The translations under genes and the position numbers were made by a program. Below, one piece after another: positions 54,401-61,169 of a stretch of 64,000 nt of DNA. The notes under the pieces were generated by a model, which saw only the letters and a program-made list of their open reading frames with translations, did no database searches and was not told where the DNA came from. How positions within the stretch are numbered: the first letter of the stretch is position 1; each line of letters opens with the position of its first letter. This DNA comes from Pseudomonadales bacterium (lineage in GTDB: Bacteria; Pseudomonadota; Gammaproteobacteria; Pseudomonadales; Azotimanducaceae): contig JACKNX010000001.1 of the NCBI GenBank assembly GCA_024234635.1, positions 372,001-436,000 of the forward strand, written 5' to 3'.

Positions 54401-54499
54401 GCCCAACCAGTCATTGCAACGGACCACTTGAATGCAGCGCCTTTTCGCTTCCGCTCCAAGGCGCTGCATTCAAGTGGCTGTTGAATTCGGGCGTTGGGC
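54401..54499 (+). other. attC site 2 (99 bp) with a 20-bp perfect central stem
   Basis: GCCCAAC (54401-54407) and GTTGGGC (54493-54499) are perfect complements. The middle has the arms 54424-54443 and 54458-54477, 20 of 20 bases paired, around a 14-base loop. L'' and L' (CATTGCAAC / GTTGAAT) pair with an unpaired base. Confidence 0.85.
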
Positions 54500-54529
54500 C
54501 GCAGATCGCAATGCAAGGAGTGGAGCGAA

Positions 54530-55912
54530 TTGAATGAACTCCCCATGCTCACGATAGCTCGCAGCGACCGCAGACACGTTGCTGAACTCCTAGCCTTGAT
54601 GGTAACCGTAGACTCAGCAAAGCCAACAAGTGAAGCTGGTGAAGACGTCAAAGCAAAACTCCTCGAACTTAGCAATGCTTGGCACGTACGAGCCTTCCTA
54701 TCGCAGAACGCAATCCTGGAGGAACCGCCAACCAACTCTCGACCGCTCGGCGCCGGGTCGTTTCTTGATCCAGTTAATGATGTGCTATCGAGGCGCCTAG
54801 AGCAGATGACCAGAGGAGTCGGGGGCGACTTCCGCACCTCATTGTCACTTCGAATGACTGGCGATTTATTCGCACAAGTGCAATGGGTAAATGGCCGAGA
54901 GTATTCCATCGATATCGGCCTCAAACTCATAGTACAACTGTTTCTCGGGGCAATTACTCTTAGCCAACCAGGGGCCAAATCGTCGTCCACGTTGCCGAAT
55001 CCCTATGACCCCAAGTACGGTCATAATGCTCACTTAGTCTATGAATCTCAGGCGCCGCTACTGCAAGCCCTGAACGCCAGTGCCTTCAAGATTCTTCTTC
55101 CGGAAGAAGACTGGCGGAGGTTGCTAGCGTTCGAGCTGTTTTCAAAGGCCATTGAATTCGCACTTCTTCATGAGTTCGGTCACGCAACCAGGGGACATCT
55201 TGAGTTCTTGGCGAAGCATGGGGCGCCCAAGGTGCGATCAGAATCCGGTGACCGGCCTGATTCGATTTCTCCATTAACACACCAACTTCTTGAAGCGCAG
55301 GCGGACGACACGGCTTCCCATTTCATGGTTGCCAAGTGGAAGTATCTTTCCCAACTACATGCGTTTCCGGAAGGTCCGCTGATGTTGGGCCGCTACGGCT
55401 TCTGCGTGACGCGGCCCGAACACGCGCAGCTCATCCACGCCTATGCGGTTGCTCTCCTGTTCATCGTCATCGATGCAGAAGATAGAAAAGCTGCACTGGT
55501 CGGCAACATGACCAATCCCGAGGGCAACCCTCGGAGCCCCACATATCCAACTCCCGCATATAGGTCGTGGCGTTTTGATCGATGGCAGCACTCTATGGGC
55601 GTTGCTCCTGCTCCGTGGCTTAGCTGTATTGAGCATGTACGGGACGACTTACAGGCGGATCGTTTTCCGCACGCCATGTCAATATTTGACCGTCAAATGA
55701 ATCTGAAAGACCTTCAGAATTACGATCAATCGCTGATTGAGCATTCACGCCACGATGGTGAAGGTCGAGCACTGATGGCCATCGAGGGCGAGTATGCCAA
55801 ATTGTTAGCTCCTCAGCGTCCAATGATGCCTCCCCGCTTCTGGGGCGAAGCGAAACCTTCACTCTTACAGACCTTCAAGCAATTCTTCGGATTTAAAGGA
55901 AACAATCGATGA
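54530..55912 (+). CDS. Cassette-encoded HEXXH zinc-peptidase-like protein
   Basis: The product is 460 residues from a TTG start 9 bases after AAGGAG; no ATG suits as well. The zinc motif is HEFGHATRGH (His214, Glu215, His218), and EAQAD (255-259) resembles the downstream third-ligand ExxAD of M48-type zincins. Other parts (LFVIVIDAEDRKAAL, WRFDRWQHSMGVAP) are unfamiliar. HEXXH proteins in defence settings include Lit-type and ImmA-type peptidases, but I cannot place it in a family. It overlaps the next gene by ATGA, so both are made together. The cassette is bounded by attC 2 and attC 3. Confidence 0.75.
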   Translation: MNELPMLTIARSDRRHVAELLALMVTVDSAKPTSEAGEDVKAKLLELSNAWHVRAFLSQNAILEEPPTNSRPLGAGSFLDPVNDVLSRRLEQMTRGVGGDFRTSLSLRMTGDLFAQVQWVNGREYSIDIGLKLIVQLFLGAITLSQPGAKSSSTLPNPYDPKYGHNAHLVYESQAPLLQALNASAFKILLPEEDWRRLLAFELFSKAIEFALLHEFGHATRGHLEFLAKHGAPKVRSESGDRPDSISPLTHQLLEAQADDTASHFMVAKWKYLSQLHAFPEGPLMLGRYGFCVTRPEHAQLIHAYAVALLFIVIDAEDRKAALVGNMTNPEGNPRSPTYPTPAYRSWRFDRWQHSMGVAPAPWLSCIEHVRDDLQADRFPHAMSIFDRQMNLKDLQNYDQSLIEHSRHDGEGRALMAIEGEYAKLLAPQRPMMPPRFWGEAKPSLLQTFKQFFGFKGNNR

Positions 55913-56313
55913 ACGAAATATCTGGATTCATTTTTGTCTTTCTTGGCGGGGCTTCGGGTGTCGTTGTCGTAGAGGCTGCGAAGTTTGCCGCAGCGAGCAT
56001 GGGCCAGAGGGCGTCTCAGAAGGCCGCCACGTATCGACGCGGAACCTACTGGGTGGGCTTATTGGTGCTGATACTCGTCGCTGGTTTCGTTACTGTAGTG
56101 AGCGTTGGAGAAGGACCAATCAAGCTAGTGAATGCACTGCAAATAGGAATGAATGCTCCTGCGCTCATAACGGCGTGGGCAACCGCATCGCAGCGAGAAG
56201 CAATAAGGAAGAGAGTGCCTTCGGCACGGATCAGCCCGATTCACGAAGACGACAGGAGCATAAGGGATTCCCCAAGTTTGTTTCGCCGAGTTCTCGATGA
56301 TCAAGCGTGGTAG
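55909..56313 (+). CDS. Cassette-encoded small membrane protein
   Basis: The product is 134 residues. Two clear membrane segments are FIFVFLGGASGVVVVEAA (about 7-24) and YWVGLLVLILVAGFVTVVSV (about 46-65), with a third weaker one (LVNALQIGMNAPALITAW). The C-terminus (REAIRKRVPSARISPIHED) is cytoplasmic and basic. Its ATG lies in the stop of the HEXXH gene, so they are coupled and likely functional partners, for example a membrane effector controlled by a peptidase; that is inference. Confidence 0.7.
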   Translation: MNEISGFIFVFLGGASGVVVVEAAKFAAASMGQRASQKAATYRRGTYWVGLLVLILVAGFVTVVSVGEGPIKLVNALQIGMNAPALITAWATASQREAIRKRVPSARISPIHEDDRSIRDSPSLFRRVLDDQAW

Positions 56314-56352
56314 GCACCATGGATTCGCACAATGGCATGTGCAGCAACATTG

Positions 56353-56416
56353 GCCCAACAACCGGTTGCGGCGGACGGTGAGCTGCGAGCCCCGCCACTG
56401 AGCCGGAGCGCTGGGC
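56353..56416 (+). other. attC site 3 (64 bp)
   Basis: GCCCAAC (56353-56359) opens the site and GCTGGGC (56410-56416) closes it, one mismatch from the complement. The inside (GCGGCGG / CCCCGCC) pairs roughly. It ends the HEXXH/membrane-protein cassette, 39 bases after the stop. Confidence 0.65.
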
Positions 56417-56672
56417 ATCTAAGGCAAGATTGTGAAGTAGGCTCGCTGTAGTGGCTTCACTGGCAGCTGCAATCGCAATCAATTCAACAAGTTCTAAGTT
56501 GCCGCAGCAGGGCTGCGACCTCTTTAACTTGGCGCATTCCATATGGCATTTATTTCAGTTGTTCGGGAGAGCTTCCCAGCAGTAGAGTTGGCGCTTCACG
56601 TGTACAGGGAGACGAGGGTGAGTACGCGGGTTCCAAGGACAAAGATTCAGCCTGCAAGGCTGTCCGACTGAA

Positions 56673-57005
56673 ATGTACCTATTCGTAGCTGCCGGTTCGC
56701 TGCTCGATTCAAATACAGGCGAGTTCGTTGGCTCATTTCGTAGACGCTCCGATTTTGACGCATCTCATTCCAGCCCATACTCACTTGTAGCAAGTCTGTT
56801 CATTGCGGCGAGAGAAGCAATCAACTACGTCGCTTGTTTCGTCTACCTCGTACAGAGGCTTCCTTACCTTACTTGGCCTTTTGCATTAGTTCGCAGGCCC
56901 AGGAAGAAAATTCACCGTGTACGTTTCGCTTTTTCATGCACGGGTGGGGTTCACTACGCCGCCAAACAAGCAATTGCACCGGCCGGGGCGCTTCCTTCGG
57001 TCTAG
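56673..57005 (+). CDS. Doubtful cassette ORF cut by the IS
   Basis: A 110-residue frame starts at ATG 56673 with a weak ribosome site and includes a hydrophobic middle (LVASLFIAAREAINYVACFVYL) that could be a membrane helix. It runs through the left half of an attC and ends at a TAG formed at the IS junction, so its C-terminus is not native. The 256 bases upstream back to attC 3 hold no other credible gene. Confidence 0.3.
   Translation: MYLFVAAGSLLDSNTGEFVGSFRRRSDFDASHSSPYSLVASLFIAAREAINYVACFVYLVQRLPYLTWPFALVRRPRKKIHRVRFAFSCTGGVHYAAKQAIAPAGALPSV
56961..57003 (+). other. Left half of an attC interrupted by the IS
   Basis: GCCAAACAAGCAATTGCACCGG (56961-56982, in part) resembles the left arm of attC 4 (GCCCAACAAGCATGTGCACCGG at 58901). 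The site stops at the IS left end. Its L'' does not pair with the right half beyond the IS. Confidence 0.5.
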
Positions 57006-57040
57006 TGGACACCCTGATCTAACCAGTCAGGAGTGTCGAG

Positions 57041-57397
57041 ATGCCAAGACCAGGCCCTAGAACTACGTACAAATACACAGAGGAATTCAAGGCAACTGCC
57101 GTCCGTCTGAGCCACATTCCGGGTGTACAGGTGGGCGAAGTAGCGGAGTCCCTTGCCATTCACCCATTCATGTTGTCTCGTTGGCGAAAAGAAGCTCGCG
57201 AGGGAAAGATCATGACCAGAAAGGTGGAATTGGATCGGGAGGTGGCTGCCGAACTGAAGGAATTGCGGAAGGTGAAGAAGGCGTATGAGCGCCTGAAAGT
57301 GGAGCACGACCTTTTAAAAAAAGCCATCGCGTTCACTTCCAAACGAAAGACGATGTCTTCGCTTTCATCCACGAACACCGGGAAAGCGCCTCAGTGA
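57041..57397 (+). CDS. IS3-family transposase OrfA
   Basis: The product is 118 residues. An N-terminal helix-turn-helix (YTEEFKATAVRLSH ... SLAIHPFMLSRWRKEA) is followed by a leucine-zipper-like coiled coil (LDREVAAELKELRKVKKAYERLKVEHDLLKKAI). The A7G at 57316-57323 is a -1 frameshift signal; shifting there reads on into the orfB frame (FAFIHEHRESASVNRM) and makes the OrfAB transposase. Past the shift site the OrfA tail (AFTSKRKTMSSLSST) is not conserved. Confidence 0.9.
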   Translation: MPRPGPRTTYKYTEEFKATAVRLSHIPGVQVGEVAESLAIHPFMLSRWRKEAREGKIMTRKVELDREVAAELKELRKVKKAYERLKVEHDLLKKAIAFTSKRKTMSSLSSTNTGKAPQ

Positions 57398-58203
57398 ACC
57401 GGATGTGCACACTGTATGGGGTATCGCGTAGTGGCTACTACGCCTGGAGGGATCGTGCCCCCAGCCAGCGAGCGGTAGTGGATGAGGGATTGCTGAAGCT
57501 GGTGCGCAAGGTCTATCGACTGAGCCACCAAACGTACGGGAGTCCCCGCGTTCATGCGGCTCTGATTCGTCAGGGTGAGATCGTAGGCCGTCGCCGCATC
57601 GAGCGAATCATGCGGGAAAACGGCATCCGCTCCTGTGCGCATCGCTATCCCCGTGCAAGGCCTGGACTGGAGAAGTACTACAACAGTATCGACTGCAAAA
57701 TTCACGATCGTGAGGTCACGGGGCCCGATCAGCTCTGGGTGGGTGACATTACCTACCTGAAGGTCAAGGGCGCCTGGCGATACCTGGCGATCGTGATGGA
57801 TCGGTATACCCGGCGGATTATCGGCTGGGCGCTGGGTGATCAGAAGAACATCGGCCTGACGTCACGCGCCCTGCGCCAGGCGATTCACTATAGGCAACCT
57901 CAAAGCGACGTCATCTTCCACAGCGACCGGGGAACGGAGTATCTTTCCGGTCGTCACCACAGAGCGTTGGCACGCCACGGTATTCAGCAGAGCGCCAATC
58001 GGCCGGGTCGGATGAATGACAATGCGCACATGGAGTCGTGGAACAAGAGCATGAAAACGGAGATGTATCACCATCACGTGTTTACGAGTGACGCCGAGCT
58101 TCATCGTTCGGTCAGTTCGTACATCAATTTCTACAATGAAAAGCGCCTGCATTCATCACTCGGCTACCGTTCACCCGTGGAGTTTGAATCGCAATGCAGA
58201 TAA
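57394..58203 (+). CDS. IS3-family transposase OrfB (DDE integrase domain)
   Basis: The product is 269 residues as an independent frame from GTG 57394; it is normally made as part of OrfAB by the -1 frameshift. The HTH_21 region (TYGSPRVHAALIRQG) precedes the DDE core: the first Asp is in WVGDITYLK, the second in FHSDRGTEY and the Glu in NAHMESWNKSMK. The final YNEKRLHSSLGYRSPVEFE is typical. All three catalytic residues are present, so the element could be active. Confidence 0.92.
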   Translation: MNRMCTLYGVSRSGYYAWRDRAPSQRAVVDEGLLKLVRKVYRLSHQTYGSPRVHAALIRQGEIVGRRRIERIMRENGIRSCAHRYPRARPGLEKYYNSIDCKIHDREVTGPDQLWVGDITYLKVKGAWRYLAIVMDRYTRRIIGWALGDQKNIGLTSRALRQAIHYRQPQSDVIFHSDRGTEYLSGRHHRALARHGIQQSANRPGRMNDNAHMESWNKSMKTEMYHHHVFTSDAELHRSVSSYINFYNEKRLHSSLGYRSPVEFESQCR

Positions 58204-58240
58204 CGAATGGGTGTCCACTTTTTCGTTGGAAGGTCCCTGC

Positions 58241-58313
58241 TTGTCTCGTCACGCCTTTTGCTGTCGCAAAAGGCGCGCCAAGATTGCGCAGCCACTGACC
58301 AGGAGCGTTGGGC
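58241..58313 (+). other. Right half of an attC beyond the IS
   Basis: CTCGTCACGCCTTTTGCTGTCGCAAAA, at 58246 onward, is shared with attC 1 and 4, and the R' core GTTGGGC lies at 58307-58313. The R'' side is missing because of the IS. Its L' (CACTGACCAGGAGC) does not complement the left fragment at 56961, so the two may come from different sites. Confidence 0.6.
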
Positions 58314-58330
58314 GGCAAAGGAGGGGTTGC

Positions 58331-58648
58331 ATGGGTAGTGATCTGGAACTCGAGTTCGATCATGCCATGATGGGTATTTACGAACGAGCCTTGTCGGAAG
58401 CAAGGTACAAAGCCAGCAAGTATTTCCACATGTTGCATGAGCACAGAGGGTTGGGGACGGCGAGATTGCTCATAAATTCCTCAAGAGTTTCCGATGGCTA
58501 CACGGCGTTGTGGAAACTCGGGCGATTGGACCTCACGGTTGAAGCTCTGATATGTGAAAACCAAAAGTGGCACGAGCTCTTCACGACTCGAGAACTCGGT
58601 ATCTGCAGGAAACGGCTGCTCGACTATGGCTATGAAAAGGTACGCTGA
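58331..58648 (+). CDS. Small conserved protein, cassette gene
   Basis: The product is 105 residues. The ATG at 58331 lies 8 bases after AAAGGAGG. The sequence (FDHAMMGIYERALSEARYKASKYFHMLHEHRGLGTARLL in shorter parts, SDGYTALWKLGRLDLTVEAL, GICRKRLLDYGYE) is a compact helical domain that I recall as common in small hypothetical proteins and as a module on defence- and nuclease-like proteins, without known function. It begins 17 bases after the R' core, and the 73-residue gene follows 17 bases later; both share one cassette. Confidence 0.75.
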   Translation: MGSDLELEFDHAMMGIYERALSEARYKASKYFHMLHEHRGLGTARLLINSSRVSDGYTALWKLGRLDLTVEALICENQKWHELFTTRELGICRKRLLDYGYEKVR

Positions 58649-58665
58649 CCAGAGAGAGGTTTTCG

Positions 58666-58887
58666 ATGTACGACGAAATCGCAAAATCTATCCGGGAGGG
58701 CGAAGCACAAGGAAAGAAAATCGCGACATTTCATTTGGAGGTATTGATGCATGCGGAACAACTTGATGGTGATGAAGCGAACGAGTTTTGCCATCGAGTT
58801 GGAGTTCCCCTTAGCTATGCAACGGAGTTCAGAAAGATGCTTAGCCTTGCACAGCTGATGCGAAACCGCGGATTGGTCATCCGATAG
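58666..58887 (+). CDS. Small protein, second gene of the cassette
   Basis: The product is 73 residues, acidic and helical (MYDEIAKSIREGEAQGKK ... FCHRVGVPLSYATEFRKMLSLAQLM). The ATG follows AGAGAGAGG. It lies 17 bases after the 105-residue gene and 13 bases before attC 4. The domain is not recognised. With its neighbour it may form a two-protein module such as a toxin-antitoxin or defence pair, but nothing in the sequence proves this. Confidence 0.65.
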   Translation: MYDEIAKSIREGEAQGKKIATFHLEVLMHAEQLDGDEANEFCHRVGVPLSYATEFRKMLSLAQLMRNRGLVIR

Positions 58888-58900
58888 ATATCGGTTGACT

Positions 58901-59000
58901 GCCCAACAAGCATGTGCACCGGACCATTCCACTCGTCACGCCTTTTGCTGCCGCAAAAGTCGCGCCGAGTGTTCATGGCCGGTGACATGCTGCGTTGGGC
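58901..59000 (+). other. attC site 4 (100 bp)
   Basis: GCCCAAC (58901-58907) and GTTGGGC (58994-59000) are perfect complements; CATGTGCACCGG pairs with CCGGTGACATG with one unpaired base. It differs from attC 1 at only about a dozen positions, the kind of similarity seen among cassettes of one chromosomal integron. The 168 bases to the next gene (59001-59168) hold nothing recognised. Confidence 0.85.
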
Positions 59001-59168
59001 GGTGAAGGGAGGTACTACTGGTGAGTTCGAGTGCGGTGCTTTGCCACTTCGGCTATATCTGCTTTAGCGCGCTAAGCAGAGGTGAAATGCGCCGCCACCG
59101 CATCGAATTGCACCTTGGGTGGTTTTCGAACATCCTTAGATTCTAAGAGAATGTGAAAGGCACCGACT

Positions 59169-59564
59169 ATGTTTGTTGGTAAAGTCAAGTGGTTCAACAA
59201 AAATAAGGGATATGGATTCATAGTCTCTGATGATTTCAGAGTAGATCTGTTTCTTCACTATTCATCTATAGATGAATATGGCTACAGAACTCTGCGAGTT
59301 GGGCAGGATGTCACTTTCGATGTGATTTATGGTCCAAAGGGACCAGTTGCAGTAAATGTCCGCCTAGCAACCGCAAATATGGAACGTCTTGCCGCAAGAC
59401 ACGGGGTTACTCCTTTACGGATTTTAGTCTCTGATAGGATTTCCAGTAAGCGAACTGCGGAACTGGTTGATCTTCTTAGTGCGCTTTTTGGGGTCGACTT
59501 AGAGCTGGAGCGCACCGCGCCAATATCGCCTGACCCTGCCAGAAAGAGGGCTGCGCAGGTATGA
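59169..59564 (+). CDS. Cold-shock-domain protein with C-terminal extension
   Basis: The product is 131 residues. Residues 1-68 are a cold-shock domain: VKWFNKNKGYGFI contains RNP1 and VDLFLHY RNP2. The ~60-residue C-terminal part (ERLAARHGVTPLRILVSDRISSKRT, then LVDLLSALFGVDLELERT) is not part of standard CspA (about 70 residues) and has no recognised domain. It would bind single-stranded nucleic acid. Its stop overlaps the start of the next gene by ATGA, forming a two-gene cassette. Confidence 0.85.
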   Translation: MFVGKVKWFNKNKGYGFIVSDDFRVDLFLHYSSIDEYGYRTLRVGQDVTFDVIYGPKGPVAVNVRLATANMERLAARHGVTPLRILVSDRISSKRTAELVDLLSALFGVDLELERTAPISPDPARKRAAQV

Positions 59565-60097
59565 GTAACCCGCACGATGAAAAATTTACTCTCATTGAGT
59601 TGTCTCCTCGCGCTCCGGCTGAAAGCGGTAACACTGAGGAGCAGATCAGCGCGTGGTCCAGTTTAGTAAATGTAGTAATTGGTACGTGGCGTTCGATTCG
59701 GCCAAATCCGGAAGCTGTTGCGACAGAGCTACAGAACAGAATGTCGCACGCAACCGTTGAGAACGACCTTAAAAGAAGGCAGATCGAAGGCTTGCGTGTT
59801 GATTCCGAGGCCCAAGAAAACAGAAATTCACTGTTTCACATTGACAGGAAAATACGAGAACTAGAACTCCAAGAGAAAGCGGTTGATGTACAACTCAAGA
59901 AGGAACGACTACTACGAGAGCAACAGGAGCGCTTGATAGAGGCGCACACTGCAGCCCGCCTTTTAGGCATGGAGATTTCAACGTTTCAGACTGCAGATGG
60001 GCCGGTCATTTTCGTCGAACAATCCAGACCTCGCGTCATTGAAGATGAGCTCCAGGTTCTTGAGTCAGCGCCCGTAAAAGAAGACCGTACCGGATAG
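59561..60097 (+). CDS. Coiled-coil protein paired with the cold-shock protein
   Basis: The product is 178 residues. A long charged helix (about 65-135: RKIRELELQEKAVDVQLKKERLLREQQERLIEAH in parts) predicts a coiled coil. The C-terminal part (FQTADGPVIFVEQSRPRV) may be a small fold. No domain is recognised. The start overlaps the cold-shock gene stop, so the proteins probably interact. The gene ends 2 bases before the 146-bp repeat, whose edge contains GCCTAAC, an R''-like core. Confidence 0.65.
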   Translation: MSNPHDEKFTLIELSPRAPAESGNTEEQISAWSSLVNVVIGTWRSIRPNPEAVATELQNRMSHATVENDLKRRQIEGLRVDSEAQENRNSLFHIDRKIRELELQEKAVDVQLKKERLLREQQERLIEAHTAARLLGMEISTFQTADGPVIFVEQSRPRVIEDELQVLESAPVKEDRTG

Positions 60098-60099
60098 CC

Positions 60100-60245
60100 T
60101 AACAGGCTGCTGAAAAAGCAGCCTGGTACGCCAGCTAGGGATGGCTGGCCCGCAAATGCAGCGGAAAACGCTGCATTTGGCGCGAGTCGGCGAAGCCGAC
60201 GACTGCTGAAACAAGTCCAGGAGGGACTTTTTCAGCACCCTGTTA
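60100..60245. repeat. 146-bp palindromic dispersed repeat, copy 2 (MITE-like)
   Basis: The terminal inverted repeats TAACAGGCTGCTGAAAAAG (60100-60118) and CTTTTTCAGCACCCTGTTA (60227-60245) match at 18 of 19 positions. The interior is nearly identical to 19706-19850, with hairpins ATGCAGCG/CGCTGCAT and GTCGGC/GCCGAC. It ends the cassette array on the plus side and its last three bases (TTA) form the stop codon of hpaD on the minus strand. It may also terminate transcription in both directions. Confidence 0.85.
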
Positions 60246-61169
60246 AAGTCTGGAATCCCCATAAGTCATCGACTGCACCCGCGAAGCCTGCGGTTCAGGC
60301 ACCTGTTCACCGGACTGCGGTGAAACGGGCAGAACGACATTAATCTGCCCGGTGCCGGATGAGGGGAAGTATGGCGACACCACTTCCGCCGGCTGGTCAT
60401 AACCTGACCAGCCAAGCGCGCCCAGCAGCATTGCCGTGTCGTGCATGAAGCCTTCGCCATGCCCCTTGGCCGCGTATTCGGGCAGCATCTCGCAGAACGT
60501 TGCCCACTCCGCGTTTCGCCATAGGTCGATCACGCGGTGATCCAGCGTCTCCAGGAACGGACTCCACACACGATTGCGAAACTGCGGTGCCTGGCCGTTC
60601 TGCGCAAACCGGTGCGACAGCGAACCGCTGGCGAGAAACGCCACCGTGCCGTCGTAGTGCTTCTCCACCGCCTGGCGCATGGCCCAGCCGAGTCGCGCGC
60701 TGTCGTTGAGATAATGCACGGTACACAACGCGGAAACGGAGACGACTCTGAAGTACTGGTCCGCATTCATGTAGCGCATGGGCACCAGCGTGCCGTATTC
60801 GGGGGCAAGGGTGGTGTTGTCGTGGGCCAGCGTTTCCACGCCCTGCGCACGGCATTCCTCCGCCAGCAGGCGGCCGAGTTCCGGGTTGCCGGGCATCTCG
60901 AACGGCATGTTGCTGATCCAGTGCGGCAATTCGTTGCTGGTGTACAGCCCCTTGAAGTGCGGCGCGCAGTTGATGTGATAGCCGGAGTTCACCAGCCAGT
61001 GCGTGTCGAACACCACGAAGGTGTCCACGCCCAGCTCCCGGCAACGGCGGCCGATTTCCCGGTGACCCTCGATCGCTTCCCTGCGCGAATCCTTGTCCGG
61101 CCCGTCGAACTCCGAGAGGTACATCGACGGTACATGCGTAATCTTCGCTGCCAGCGCCAGTTTTCCCAT
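60243..61169 (-). CDS. hpaD: 3,4-dihydroxyphenylacetate 2,3-dioxygenase (LigB-class extradiol)
   Basis: The product is 308 residues. MGKLALAAKITHVPSMYLSE, FVVFDTHWLVNSGYHIN, YTSNELPHW, EYGTLVPMRYMN, SGSLSHRF and PSSGTGQINVV agree closely with HpcB/HpaD as I remember it. It cleaves homoprotocatechuate in the 4-hydroxyphenylacetate pathway using Fe(II). The usual hpa partners are not in the window. The C-terminus runs ~25 residues past the family-typical end, and its last codons and stop lie at or inside the repeat element, so insertion probably replaced the original end. Confidence 0.9.
   Translation of the reverse strand: MGKLALAAKITHVPSMYLSEFDGPDKDSRREAIEGHREIGRRCRELGVDTFVVFDTHWLVNSGYHINCAPHFKGLYTSNELPHWISNMPFEMPGNPELGRLLAEECRAQGVETLAHDNTTLAPEYGTLVPMRYMNADQYFRVVSVSALCTVHYLNDSARLGWAMRQAVEKHYDGTVAFLASGSLSHRFAQNGQAPQFRNRVWSPFLETLDHRVIDLWRNAEWATFCEMLPEYAAKGHGEGFMHDTAMLLGALGWSGYDQPAEVVSPYFPSSGTGQINVVLPVSPQSGEQVPEPQASRVQSMTYGDSRL

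Larger units (their letters stand above)
57004..58219 (+). mobile_element. IS3-family insertion sequence (~1.2 kb)
   Basis: Terminal inverted repeats AGTGGACACC (57004-57013) and GGTGTCCACT (58210-58219) are perfect over 10 bases. Between them lie orfA and orfB in the order and phase of IS3 elements, with an A7G slippery site. No clear target-site duplication is seen. The element looks intact and lies inside an attC. Confidence 0.88.

Noticed and set aside
54274..54414. Small minus-strand gene in the empty cassette
   Set aside because: It starts inside attC 2, lacks a ribosome site and opposes the usual cassette direction.
57000..58225. Target-site duplication of the IS
   Set aside because: No matching 3-5 bases flank the inverted repeats, so none is reported.
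60065..60262. 65-residue protein in the 146-bp repeat (and its like at 19706-19850)
   Set aside because: The shared peptide comes from the dispersed palindromic repeat, which is better explained as a mobile or REP-like DNA element.
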